Assembly: GCA_947448885.1 (NCBI GenBank)
Contig: CANFPJ010000004.1
Location: forward strand, 1 to 64,000
Origin: Comamonadaceae bacterium
GTDB lineage: Bacteria > Pseudomonadota > Gammaproteobacteria > Burkholderiales > Burkholderiaceae_C
Length of the DNA stretch: 64,000 bases
Direction: 5' to 3'
A program made the position numbers and the translations under genes. Under the pieces are notes generated by a model that saw only the letters and a list, made by a program, of their open reading frames with translations, ran no database searches and was not told the DNA's origin. The number at the start of each line of letters is the position of its first letter. Positions within the stretch are counted from its first letter, which is position 1. Below are positions 50,210 through 59,378 of the stretch, one piece after another.

Positions 50210-50221
50210 ATTGAATTCAAT
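50210..50221. promoter_or_regulatory. palindrome in ridA-like/gntR-like divergent intergenic region (candidate operator)
   Basis: ATTGAATTCAAT perfect 12-bp palindrome. Confidence 0.45.
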
Positions 50222-50275
50222 TTTGCATGCCATCAGGGGAATCCCTCATGACTGGTGAAGCCGCCCTCACGTCAA

Positions 50276-50992
50276 ATGCCAAACAAGATGGCGCTTGAAC
50301 AATCCCCAGAATCCAAAAACCGCAGCCGCAAGGCCCAAGGGGCGATGGGGCGTGCGCTGAGCCAGATCAAAGACATGATCGTCAATGGCGAGCTCAACCC
50401 GGGCGAGCAAATTCGACAAGAAGAAATGGCGCTGAAACTCGCTGTCAGCCGCGTCCCCTTGCGCGAAGCATTGAATGTGTTGGCCGACCAAGGCCTGCTG
50501 TACCACCGCCCCCACCAGGGCTACTTTGTGACCAAACGCGACCCGGGTCAATATGCGCAAATCCGGCGCATGCTGCATTTGCTGGAAAACGAATTGATGG
50601 CCACCATCGCTTGGCCTGGGCCAGAAGATTTACAGCGCTTGAACGATTTGAACGCGCAAATGCAACGTTGCGTGGACGCCGCCGACACCCAGCAACTCAT
50701 TGAATTGAATCAACAATTTCATTTCGCCATCTTTGGCTTGTCACCCAACCGGCTGATCATGGACGAGGTCGCCCGTTTGTGGGCCTTGATCGAACCCGGC
50801 ATGTGGGACAAGTTCGACACCCATCAGCAGCGAATCCAAACCCTGCTGGAACATGAACGCCTGATCCAGACCCTGGCCGAGCAGGACCGTGCCGCCTGTG
50901 TCGCGCAAATGGAACAACACCGCTACAGCCCAGAAGACGGCATGCCCATCGAGTTGCCCGGGGTGGTGATCGAACCCACACCGCTGGTTTGA
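50276..50992 (+). CDS. GntR-family (FCD domain) transcriptional regulator
   Basis: LNPGEQIRQEEMALKLAVSRVPLREALNVLADQGLLYHRPHQGYFV wHTH. Confidence 0.9.
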   Translation: MPNKMALEQSPESKNRSRKAQGAMGRALSQIKDMIVNGELNPGEQIRQEEMALKLAVSRVPLREALNVLADQGLLYHRPHQGYFVTKRDPGQYAQIRRMLHLLENELMATIAWPGPEDLQRLNDLNAQMQRCVDAADTQQLIELNQQFHFAIFGLSPNRLIMDEVARLWALIEPGMWDKFDTHQQRIQTLLEHERLIQTLAEQDRAACVAQMEQHRYSPEDGMPIELPGVVIEPTPLV

Positions 50993-51106
50993 ACGGGGCA
51001 CCCGTCGGCAGACGGCCCATCTGGCGACTTTGGTAAAACTCACGGGCAGCGTCATGCACACCTGGGCGTGCGGTGATAGACTCCCACCCCCTTTAAGGAG
51101 TGCCCC

Positions 51107-52258
51107 ATGCCTGGATTGTTGCCCCACGTCGACCCCCATGGACTGCTGGAATATTCGGTGGTGTACACCGACCGTTCGCTCAACCACATGTCGAAAGACT
51201 TTCAAAGCGTCATGCGCGATATTTCGCGCTTGATCAAGGAGGTGTACCACGCCCACAGTGCGGTCTTGGTCCCCGGCAGCGGCACCTTCGGCATGGAAGC
51301 CGTGGCCCGTCAATTTGCGACTGACAAAAATGTGCTGGTGCTGCGCAATGGCTGGTTCAGTTACCGCTGGACGCAAATTTTTGACATGGGTCGCATCCCA
51401 TCGGCGTGCACCGTGCTCAAAGCGCGGCGCATGAAGCCGGGCGCCCAAGAGCCCTTCTCGCCCGCCCCCATTGACGAAGTCGTGCGCACCATTGCCGCCG
51501 AAAAACCCGCTGTGGTGTTTGCCCCGCATGTCGAAACCTCTTGCGGCATGATGTTGCCGGCTGGCTATTTGCGCCAAGTCGCCGATGCGGTGCACGCGGT
51601 AGGTGGTCTGTTTGTGTTGGATTGCATTGCCTCGGGCGCGATGTGGGTGGACATGCAAGCCTGTGGCATCGACGTGCTGGTGACGGCCCCCCAAAAGGGC
51701 TGGAGCAGCTCGCCTTGTTGCGCCATGGTGGCCATGAGCGAGCGCGCGCGCCAAGCCATTGATGCCACCACCAGCACCAGCTTTGCCTGTGACCTGAAAA
51801 AATGGCTGCAAATCATGGAAGCCTATGAAGCCGGCGGTCATGCCTACCACGCCACCATGCCCACCGATGCGCTCAAGCGTTTGTGCGCTGTGATGTTGGA
51901 ATCGCAAGCGCTGGGCTTTGACCGTTTGCGTTTGGGCCAAGAAGAGCTCGGGCGCAAAGCCCGCGAAATGCTCAGCCGCCATGGCATTGCCAGTGTGGCC
52001 GCGCATGGCTTTGAGGCACCTGGCGTGGTGGTCAGCTACACCCAAGACCCGGAAGTGCAATCGAGCAAAAAGTTTTTGGCCCAAGGCCTGCAAACCGCTG
52101 CCGGTGTGCCCTTGCAATGCGATGAGGGCAGCGACTTCATGACTTTCCGCATTGGCTTGTTTGGCTTGGAAAAGCTCCTCAATGTGGACCGAACCGTTGA
52201 GTTGCTCGAAGGCGCCTTGGACCAAGTTTTGCCACAGGCCTTGGCCCACACGGCTTAG
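51107..52258 (+). CDS. class V aminotransferase (alanine/serine-glyoxylate type)
   Basis: VPGSGTFGMEAVARQF, VLDCIASGAMWVDMQACGIDVLVTAPQKGWSS (PLP Lys). Confidence 0.87.
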   Translation: MPGLLPHVDPHGLLEYSVVYTDRSLNHMSKDFQSVMRDISRLIKEVYHAHSAVLVPGSGTFGMEAVARQFATDKNVLVLRNGWFSYRWTQIFDMGRIPSACTVLKARRMKPGAQEPFSPAPIDEVVRTIAAEKPAVVFAPHVETSCGMMLPAGYLRQVADAVHAVGGLFVLDCIASGAMWVDMQACGIDVLVTAPQKGWSSSPCCAMVAMSERARQAIDATTSTSFACDLKKWLQIMEAYEAGGHAYHATMPTDALKRLCAVMLESQALGFDRLRLGQEELGRKAREMLSRHGIASVAAHGFEAPGVVVSYTQDPEVQSSKKFLAQGLQTAAGVPLQCDEGSDFMTFRIGLFGLEKLLNVDRTVELLEGALDQVLPQALAHTA

Positions 52259-52307
52259 ACACCCCCCTCCTCGCTCAACGGGCCCTCCAGCCTGCGCACC
52301 AACCCCA

Positions 52308-52338
52308 CAAAAAAAGGCCCCTCATGGGGCCTTTTTTA
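52308..52338. terminator. bidirectional intrinsic terminator
   Basis: AAAAAAAGGCCCC-TCAT-GGGGCCTTTTTT. Confidence 0.85.
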
Positions 52339-52361
52339 TAGGGTGCGGGATCAGTTGCTGA

Positions 52362-53495
52362 TCAGCGCACCACCGACAACACGTCGCGCTTGCCACCTTT
52401 GTAGGTGTACAGGGTCAATGCACCGTTTTTGACGTCGCCTTTGTCATCAAAAGAGATGGTGCCGGTCACGCCTTTGTAGCCCGTGGTTTTGGCCAAAACA
52501 GGCAGGTATTTTTCCGGGTCGCTGGATTTGGCCTTGACCATGGCGTCCACCATCAAATTGACCGCATCGTAAACATAGGGCGCGTACAGCTTGACGTCGT
52601 CATTGAAACGTTTTTGGTAGCGCACACCAAAATCGTCCATGGCTTTTTTCTGTGCCCCTTCGACGCCGCCCGCTTCGGCGCACACCACTTGGTTATCGGC
52701 CATCGCATCACCAGCCAATTTGGACAATTCGGCGGTGCAAATGCCGTCGCCGCCCATGAACTTGGCATTCACGCCCAAGGACTTCATTTGCTTGAGCATG
52801 GGGCCGGCCACGGCATCCATGCCACCAAAGAACACCACATCGGGCTTTTTGCCTTTGAGGGTGGTCAAGATGGGCATGAAGTCAGTGGCCTTGTCGTTGG
52901 TGAACTCTCGTCCCACGATGGTGCCGCCAGCGGCCTTGACAGCTTTTTCAAACTCATCGGCCACGCCCTGGCCATAAGCGGTGCGGTCGTCAATCACGGC
53001 GATGTTTTTGCCCTTCATGGTTTTGATCGCATAGCGGCCCAAGGTGCCGCCCAGGTGAACGTCGTCGGCCACCACCCGGAAGGTGGTTTTGTAACCCTGG
53101 CGGGTGAATTTGGGGTTGGTGGCGGAGGGGGAAATTTGGGGAATGCCGGCATCGCTGTAAATTTTGGACGCCGGGATGGAGGTGCCCGAGTTGAGGTGGC
53201 CAATCACGCCGTTGACCTTGCCATCGACCAATTTTTGCGCCGCTGCTGCGCCTTGTTTGGGATCGGCCGCATCGTCTTCGGCGACCAATTCAAATTTCAC
53301 CTTGGCGCCACCAATGCTGATGCCCTTGGCATTCAAGTCTTCAATGGCCAAACGCGCACCGTTCTCGTTGTCTTTGCCCAGGTGGGCAATGGCGCCACTG
53401 ATGGGGCCCACATGGCCAATTTTCACCACGGTTTGGGCTTGTGCAGAAAAGGCCATCAAAGCGGCCGAAGCCAGGAGCGAGTACTTGATCAACAT
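52362..53495 (-). CDS. branched-chain amino-acid ABC transporter substrate-binding protein (LivJ/K type)
   Basis: start MLIKYSLLASAALMAFSAQAQ at 53495; VVKIGHVGPISGAIAHLGKDNENGARLAIEDLN. Confidence 0.9.
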   Translation of the reverse strand: MLIKYSLLASAALMAFSAQAQTVVKIGHVGPISGAIAHLGKDNENGARLAIEDLNAKGISIGGAKVKFELVAEDDAADPKQGAAAAQKLVDGKVNGVIGHLNSGTSIPASKIYSDAGIPQISPSATNPKFTRQGYKTTFRVVADDVHLGGTLGRYAIKTMKGKNIAVIDDRTAYGQGVADEFEKAVKAAGGTIVGREFTNDKATDFMPILTTLKGKKPDVVFFGGMDAVAGPMLKQMKSLGVNAKFMGGDGICTAELSKLAGDAMADNQVVCAEAGGVEGAQKKAMDDFGVRYQKRFNDDVKLYAPYVYDAVNLMVDAMVKAKSSDPEKYLPVLAKTTGYKGVTGTISFDDKGDVKNGALTLYTYKGGKRDVLSVVR

Positions 53496-53603
53496 GGGGA
53501 TCCTTTCAAAGGTTGAGACCGAATGGGCGATGAACAAAATATAACCCATGCTGGGTTGGGCTTGAGCCCAGCTGGGCCCAAGCTTGGGGTCATGACCTTG
53601 CCT

Positions 53604-53897
53604 TCAATCTGGGATTTTGGCGTTGGGAAAAGTGGATTGATCAGGGCCCAGGGTGTCAGGGTCCCCTGGCGATTGCAGGCTTTGCTGCAAATGTTCGCGC
53701 ACCGTGGCGCGAATCAAGTCGGGCAATTGGGCCAGCAGCTTGTCGGTCACCATCATGCACAAGCGTGCTTCGTCCAGTGTGCTGGGCAATGGGTTCACCG
53801 CGGACTGCAACGCTGGCGTTTGGGCGGTGACCGGGTCGAGGATGATTTCTTGGGTCAAGGTGGGCACCCAGGAGGGTGGGTGGTCATGGGTGCTCAT
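53604..53897 (-). CDS. hypothetical protein downstream of holC
   Basis: 97-aa ORF overlapping the holC stop by 4 nt. Confidence 0.55.
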   Translation of the reverse strand: MSTHDHPPSWVPTLTQEIILDPVTAQTPALQSAVNPLPSTLDEARLCMMVTDKLLAQLPDLIRATVREHLQQSLQSPGDPDTLGPDQSTFPNAKIPD

Positions 53898-54337
53898 GTG
53901 GGCGCTGTCGTTTGGGCTGCATCGTGCCGGGTCAACCGGTGCTGGGCTTGGTCATAGGCACGCCAGCGTTGGCGCGCTTGGGCCCGCTCGTCGTCACCCA
54001 AGCCCACGACTTCGATCACCCGCTCGAATTGGGTGTAAGCCGCAGGAATTTGTGCTGACAGGTTGAGCAGCATGGGGGCAGCCTGGCCTGGTTCGGGAGG
54101 TGTCAAGGTTTCGCACAACACGATGGGGCTGCACATCAGCACTTCGGCCGGCGCATCGGCCCAAGCGTGGGGCACGAATTCGGTGGCCGACAAGGCCCAC
54201 AGTTGCTGGTCGATGTCGAGCAAACGGTGGTGGGGCCCGGTGACCGTGACCCGCGCACCCCGGGCATGGGCTTTGCGCAACAAACGGCAACAGTAGGCCG
54301 TGGGTTGGCTGACATTGAAGTGGAATGCCACTTCCAT
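53894..54337 (-). CDS. holC: DNA polymerase III chi subunit
   Basis: 3' part of ORF 53894..54769; MEVAFHFNVSQPTAYCCRLLRKAHARGARVTVTG; coupled to pepA. Confidence 0.85.
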   Translation of the reverse strand: MEVAFHFNVSQPTAYCCRLLRKAHARGARVTVTGPHHRLLDIDQQLWALSATEFVPHAWADAPAEVLMCSPIVLCETLTPPEPGQAAPMLLNLSAQIPAAYTQFERVIEVVGLGDDERAQARQRWRAYDQAQHRLTRHDAAQTTAPT

Positions 54338-55785
54338 CAGCGCTTGCCAGCCTCGGATTGCGACAGCAAGTAATGCAGCAGCAAGCCCACCGGCCGACCC
54401 GTGGCACCTTTGGCCGCGCCACTTTTCCAGGCCGTGCCGGCAATGTCCAAATGGGCCCAGGGAAAGTCTGTGGCAAAACGCTGCAAAAATTTCGCAGCCG
54501 TGACCGAGCCCGCAGCCCGATCTGCCACATTGGCCACATCGGCAAAGTTGGATTTCAAGCCCTCGGCATAGGCCTCGTCCAAAGGCATGCGCCAACACAA
54601 GTCTTGCGCCGCTTCGCCCGCCGTTTCCAGGGCTTTGGCCAGGCCATCGTCGGTGGCATACAGGCCGCTGCGGACATGGCCCAAGGCAATCACACAGGCG
54701 CCCGTGAGGGTGGCAATGTCGATCACCGCCCTGGGCTTGAAGCGCTTGGCATAGGTCAAGGCATCGCACAAAATCAAGCGGCCTTCGGCGTCGGTGTTGA
54801 GAATTTCAATGGTTTGCCCACTCATGCTGGTGACCACATCACCGGGCTTCAAGGCGCGGCCGTCGGGCATGTTCTCGCAGGCGGGGATCAAGCCCACCAC
54901 GTTGATGGCCGGTTGCAATTTGGCCAGGGCCATGAAGGTACCCATCACGCTGGCGGCGCCGCACATGTCAAATTTCATTTCGTCCATGCCGGCGCCGGGC
55001 TTGAGCGAGATGCCGCCGGTGTCAAAGGTGATGCCCTTGCCCACCAACACCACTGGCGACTTGGACTTGGCCGCCCCGTTGTAGTGCAACACAATGAAGC
55101 GCAAGGGCTCTGTGGAGGCTTGGGCCACGGCGGCGAAGGAGCCCATGCCCAACTTGGCCACTTCTTTGGGACCCAATACTTGGACTCGCATGCGCCGCTG
55201 CTTGCCCAAGCTTTGTGCCGCTTTGGCCAGCATGCTAGGGGTGGCATGGTTGGCGGGTCGGTTGCCCCATTCTTTGGCCCACTCCACACCTTCAACCAGG
55301 GCTTGCTGGCGGGCAAACTCGGTTTTGTGCTTCACCGCATCGGGCATCGCCACAGTGATCCGTTTGAGGGTGCGGGGTTTGGCGCTGGGTTTGGTGGTGG
55401 TGAACACATAACTGGCATCGGCCAAAGTCTGCATGGCGGGCCCGGCCAAGCTCGTGGTCGACTCCGGCAACCAAACGGTGATGGCCTCGGGTTTGGCCCC
55501 CTTCAAGGCCCCCCAAGCGGCCGTCAGGGCTTGGCGCACTTGAGCGGCCCCGCCAGGGCCGATGCCGATCAAGCAAACCCGCTTGGCAGACCAGCCAGGG
55601 GCGTCAAACAAAGACACTTGAAAACCCACTTGGGTGGAAAAATCCCCACTTTTGAGTTGCTTGGTCAACCAGTCGGCCAAAGGCCCCCGAGCGGGCTTGA
55701 GCCCCTCCGGTATCAAGATGACCAACGCATCGGCTTTGTGGCTGTGGACGGCGTTGGACGAAAGGGTGAGCAAGCTGAAGTTCAT
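54337..55785 (-). CDS. pepA: leucyl aminopeptidase
   Basis: VLVGKGITFDTGGISLKPGAGMDEMKFDMCGAASV, NTDAEGRLILCDALTYA. Confidence 0.95.
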   Translation of the reverse strand: MNFSLLTLSSNAVHSHKADALVILIPEGLKPARGPLADWLTKQLKSGDFSTQVGFQVSLFDAPGWSAKRVCLIGIGPGGAAQVRQALTAAWGALKGAKPEAITVWLPESTTSLAGPAMQTLADASYVFTTTKPSAKPRTLKRITVAMPDAVKHKTEFARQQALVEGVEWAKEWGNRPANHATPSMLAKAAQSLGKQRRMRVQVLGPKEVAKLGMGSFAAVAQASTEPLRFIVLHYNGAAKSKSPVVLVGKGITFDTGGISLKPGAGMDEMKFDMCGAASVMGTFMALAKLQPAINVVGLIPACENMPDGRALKPGDVVTSMSGQTIEILNTDAEGRLILCDALTYAKRFKPRAVIDIATLTGACVIALGHVRSGLYATDDGLAKALETAGEAAQDLCWRMPLDEAYAEGLKSNFADVANVADRAAGSVTAAKFLQRFATDFPWAHLDIAGTAWKSGAAKGATGRPVGLLLHYLLSQSEAGKR

Positions 55786-55808
55786 AATCGGGTTTTCCTC
55801 TGCACGGT

Positions 55809-56912
55809 ATGTTATTCGATTCCAGTCTCAAACAAGAGCTCAACCGCAGCTTTGGCGCCACCTTGGTGGTGTTGGTCACGGTGGTGATGACCATGGTGTT
55901 GATCCGCACCCTGGGTCTGGCATCCAATGGCAACGTCAACCCGGCCGAGGTCAGCCTGGTGCTGGGCTTCACCGTGCTGGGCTATTTACCCACCATCTTC
56001 ACACTCAGCCTGTTTGTGGCCATGGTCAGCACCCTGTCGCGGCTTTACCGCGACAGCGAAATGGTGATTTGGCTCACCAGCGGCCAAGGCTTGTTGCAAT
56101 GGCTGCGGCCCTTGTGGCAATTTGTTTGGCCGCTGATTTTGATCGTGGCCACCCTCATTTTGTGGGTCTGGCCGTGGAGCAACCAACAGGTTCAAGAGCT
56201 GCGCGAGCGCTATGAAAAACGCGGCGACTTGGAGCGGGTGACCCCGGGTCAATTCCAATCATCGGCGTCTGGACAGCGGGTGTTTTTCATCGAAAAAGAC
56301 CAAGCCGGTGACTTGCAAGGCAAAAACGTTTTCATCTCCATCACCGATGCCGACAAAACCGTGATCGCCACGGCGCGCACCGGCCGCATCGATGTGCGTG
56401 ACGACGAGCGTTTTTTGGTGCTGGAGAATGGCCAGCGCCTGGAACGCCGCCATGCCAACCAAGAGCTCACCCTGGCCGAGTTTGAAACCTATGCCACCCG
56501 CATCAGCCGCACCCTGATTGATCCCAGCCAACTGTCGGCCAAGATGTTGGGCATGAATGAATTGCTGACCCAACCCAGTTTGGAAAATCAAGCCGAATTG
56601 GTTTGGCGCTTGGGCAGCGTCGTGGCTTGTCTCAATTTCGTCTTGTTGGCTTTGCTGATGGCGCAGTTCAACCCGCGATCAGGCCGCAGCTTGCAATTGA
56701 TGCTGGCCTTGTTTTCATTTTTGGTCTACACCAACATGATCAACATTGGCAAAACCTGGATGGTCAACCACAAAGTCACCCCTTGGGGATTTGCGCTGGC
56801 ATTGCATGGCGGGGTGATGGTGTTGGCCCTGCTGGGGGTGTGGATGCGACACCAGCAATGGACATGGCGCCACTGGTTGCCGGCACCTGCGGTTGAAGGT
56901 GGCCAGCCATGA
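55809..56912 (+). CDS. lptF: LPS export ABC transporter permease LptF
   Basis: LFDSSLKQELNRSFGATLVVLVTVVMTMVLIRTLG; next to lptG and divergent to pepA. Confidence 0.92.
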   Translation: MLFDSSLKQELNRSFGATLVVLVTVVMTMVLIRTLGLASNGNVNPAEVSLVLGFTVLGYLPTIFTLSLFVAMVSTLSRLYRDSEMVIWLTSGQGLLQWLRPLWQFVWPLILIVATLILWVWPWSNQQVQELRERYEKRGDLERVTPGQFQSSASGQRVFFIEKDQAGDLQGKNVFISITDADKTVIATARTGRIDVRDDERFLVLENGQRLERRHANQELTLAEFETYATRISRTLIDPSQLSAKMLGMNELLTQPSLENQAELVWRLGSVVACLNFVLLALLMAQFNPRSGRSLQLMLALFSFLVYTNMINIGKTWMVNHKVTPWGFALALHGGVMVLALLGVWMRHQQWTWRHWLPAPAVEGGQP

Positions 56913-58018
56913 AAACCATGCGCCGATTGATCTACAAAGAGGTCTTGACCGCCGTGGCTTTTGTGACCTTGGCGTTTTTGGGGTTGTTTTTCTTCTTTGA
57001 CCTGGTTGAAGACCTGCAAAACGTGGCTGGCCGTTACACCCCCCACTACCAACTGAACCATGCCTTGATGTATGTGGCGCTGCTGATCCCCATCCACATT
57101 TATGAGTTGATGCCCATCACCGTGCTGATCGGCTGCATTTTTGTGATGGCACGCATGGCCCAATCTTCGGAGTTCACCATTTTGCGCACCAGTGGCATGG
57201 GCCCGGGCTTGGCGTTGCGGCACTTGCTGCTGCTGGGTTTGTTGTTTGCCTGGTTGACCTTTGTCATTGGCGACCACATCGCGCCCTGGTGTGAACGCGA
57301 GGGACGCTTGCTCAAGTCGCGGTTTGAAGGCGGTGTCTTGCACATTGGCCAAAACGGGGCCTGGCTCAAAGAAAAACAAAAATACAGCCAGTTTGCCGTC
57401 AATGTGGGGGCCATCAATGGCGAAGGCCAGATGAGCGACATCCGCCTGTACGAGTTCTCACCCAGCGGGCGTTTGATTTCGCTCACTTTGGCCCAAAAGG
57501 GCCGCATTGCCGATGCGGGGGGCTGGGTATTGAGCGCGGTCGCGCGCAGTGAGTTCAGCCCCACCCCCGAGGTCCCTCAAACGATGGCACAAAGCCAACT
57601 GAAGGAAATGCTCTGGCCGTCTGAGATCAGCCAAGACATGGTCACCGTGGCCTTGATCAAACCCGAGCGCATGGGCATTTGGGACCTGTTCCATTACGTG
57701 CGCCACTTAGAGAACAATGCCCAAACCGCTCAACTGTATGAAATTGAGTTTTGGAAGAAGGTGTTTTACCCCTTGAGTTGTTTGGTCATGGTGGTGCTCG
57801 CCCTGCCCTTTGCCTACCTGCACATGCGCAATGTCAACATCGCCACCTTTGTGTTCACCGGGGTGATGTTTGGGGTGAGCTTCTTTTTGTTGAACAACAT
57901 GTTTGGCCACATCGGCAATTTGAACCAATGGACCCCTTGGCTGGCTGCGGCCTTGCCGGGCATGATTTATTCTTTGATTTCGCTGGGCGCATTTGCCTGG
58001 CTGGTGTTGCGCCAATGA
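56909..58018 (+). CDS. lptG: LPS export ABC transporter permease LptG
   Basis: RRLIYKEVLTAVAFVTLAFLGLFFFFDLVEDLQ; ATGA overlap with lptF. Confidence 0.92.
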   Translation: MKTMRRLIYKEVLTAVAFVTLAFLGLFFFFDLVEDLQNVAGRYTPHYQLNHALMYVALLIPIHIYELMPITVLIGCIFVMARMAQSSEFTILRTSGMGPGLALRHLLLLGLLFAWLTFVIGDHIAPWCEREGRLLKSRFEGGVLHIGQNGAWLKEKQKYSQFAVNVGAINGEGQMSDIRLYEFSPSGRLISLTLAQKGRIADAGGWVLSAVARSEFSPTPEVPQTMAQSQLKEMLWPSEISQDMVTVALIKPERMGIWDLFHYVRHLENNAQTAQLYEIEFWKKVFYPLSCLVMVVLALPFAYLHMRNVNIATFVFTGVMFGVSFFLLNNMFGHIGNLNQWTPWLAAALPGMIYSLISLGAFAWLVLRQ

Positions 58019-58419
58019 CCGCCATTGTTTTATTTGCCCATGGTTCCCGCGACCCCGCTTGGCAGCGCCCGATGTTGGCCGTGGCCCAGCGCATACGCGA
58101 CCGCACGCCCCAGATGTGGGTGGCTTGCGCCTACCTGGAGTTGACCGAACCCAGCCTGCCACAAGCCGTGGCCCAAGCGGTCGCCGAAGGGCATCGGCAG
58201 ATCCGGGTATTGCCCATGTTCTTGGGCGTGGGCAAGCATGTGCGCGAAGACCTGCCGGTTTTGATGGCCCAATTGAAAGCCAACCACCCTGGCGTGGCAT
58301 TTGACTTGCAAGCCGCCGTTGGCGAACAAGCTGCCGTCCTCGACGCCTTGGCCCAGGCCGCACTGGACCCTGTCCACACCCAGCCCACCGCACCTGGGCG
58401 TGCCGACCTGCCCCCATGA
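58015..58419 (+). CDS. cbiX: single-domain sirohydrochlorin chelatase (CbiX/SirB type)
   Basis: MTAIVLFAHGSRDPAWQRPM, RVLPMFLGVGKHVREDLP; start at 58015. Confidence 0.87.
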   Translation: MTAIVLFAHGSRDPAWQRPMLAVAQRIRDRTPQMWVACAYLELTEPSLPQAVAQAVAEGHRQIRVLPMFLGVGKHVREDLPVLMAQLKANHPGVAFDLQAAVGEQAAVLDALAQAALDPVHTQPTAPGRADLPP

Positions 58420-59363
58420 ACCTGCACCAATTCAAATTTGTCCAAGAGGCGGTGCGCCGCAACCTCAATTTGACCGAGGCGGCCAAAGCTTTGCACACCT
58501 CGCAACCTGGCGTCTCCAAAGCCATTTTGGAGTTGGAACAAGAGCTGGGCATTGACATCTTCACCCGCCATGGCAAACGCCTCAAACGCGTCACCGAACC
58601 GGGTCAAGAGGTGTTGCACAGCATTGAGCGCATCTTGGCCGAGGTGAACAACCTCAAGCGCATTGGCGAGCAATACAGCCAGCAAGACCGTGGCACCTTG
58701 TCCATCGCGGCCACCCACACCCAAGCCCGCTATGTGTTGCCCAAACCGGTGGCACAACTGCGCACCACCTACCCGCTGGTCAATGTCAGCATGCACCAAG
58801 GTGCGCCCGGCCAAGTGGCCCAAATGGTTCTCGACGAAGTGGCCGAGTTGGGCATGGCCACGGAGTCCCTGGCCGATTACCCCGATTTGGTCACCTTGCC
58901 TTGTTATGCCTGGGAACATGTGTTGGTGTTGCCCTTGGGCCATCCCTTGGTGAACCAACCCCTGAGTTTGGCCGCCTTGGCCGACCAGCCCTTGGTCACT
59001 TACCACCCGTCGTTCACAGGGCGCACCCGCATTGACAACGCCTTTGCCAAAGCCCATTTGCAGCCCCGTGTGGCCTTGGAAGCCATCGACTCGGACGTGA
59101 TCAAAACCTATGTCCGGCTGGGCATGGGGGTGGGCATCGTGGCTGAAATGGCCATGAACGAGAAAAACGAAGAAGACCTGGTGTCTCGACCCCTGGGGCA
59201 TTTGCTCGGCCACAATGTGGCCCGTGTGGCCTTCAAGCGCGGCGCTTATTTGCGGAATTTTGTCTATGAATTTGCCCAAATGCTCAACCCCGCCTTGACC
59301 CAGAAAGTCCTGCAAGAAGCCATGCAAACGCCTTGGATGGCCCACGCCAGCAACCCACCTTGA
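58416..59363 (+). CDS. LysR-family regulator, CysB/Cbl type
   Basis: MNLHQFKFVQEAVRRNLNLTEAAKALHTSQPGVSKAILELEQELGIDIFTRHGKR. Confidence 0.92.
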   Translation: MNLHQFKFVQEAVRRNLNLTEAAKALHTSQPGVSKAILELEQELGIDIFTRHGKRLKRVTEPGQEVLHSIERILAEVNNLKRIGEQYSQQDRGTLSIAATHTQARYVLPKPVAQLRTTYPLVNVSMHQGAPGQVAQMVLDEVAELGMATESLADYPDLVTLPCYAWEHVLVLPLGHPLVNQPLSLAALADQPLVTYHPSFTGRTRIDNAFAKAHLQPRVALEAIDSDVIKTYVRLGMGVGIVAEMAMNEKNEEDLVSRPLGHLLGHNVARVAFKRGAYLRNFVYEFAQMLNPALTQKVLQEAMQTPWMAHASNPP

Positions 59364-59378
59364 TCTTTGTTTTTGACC

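Noticed and set aside
50741-52249. 502-aa minus-strand ORF opposite the GntR gene end and aminotransferase
   Set aside because: Antisense shadow; no start context or domain
54338-54769. Upstream extension of the holC frame (291-aa ORF)
   Set aside because: Overlaps pepA out of frame; the HolC homology begins at M 54337
54325-55887. 520-aa plus-strand ORF opposite pepA
   Set aside because: Antisense to a clear leucyl aminopeptidase; low-complexity His/Gly-rich translation
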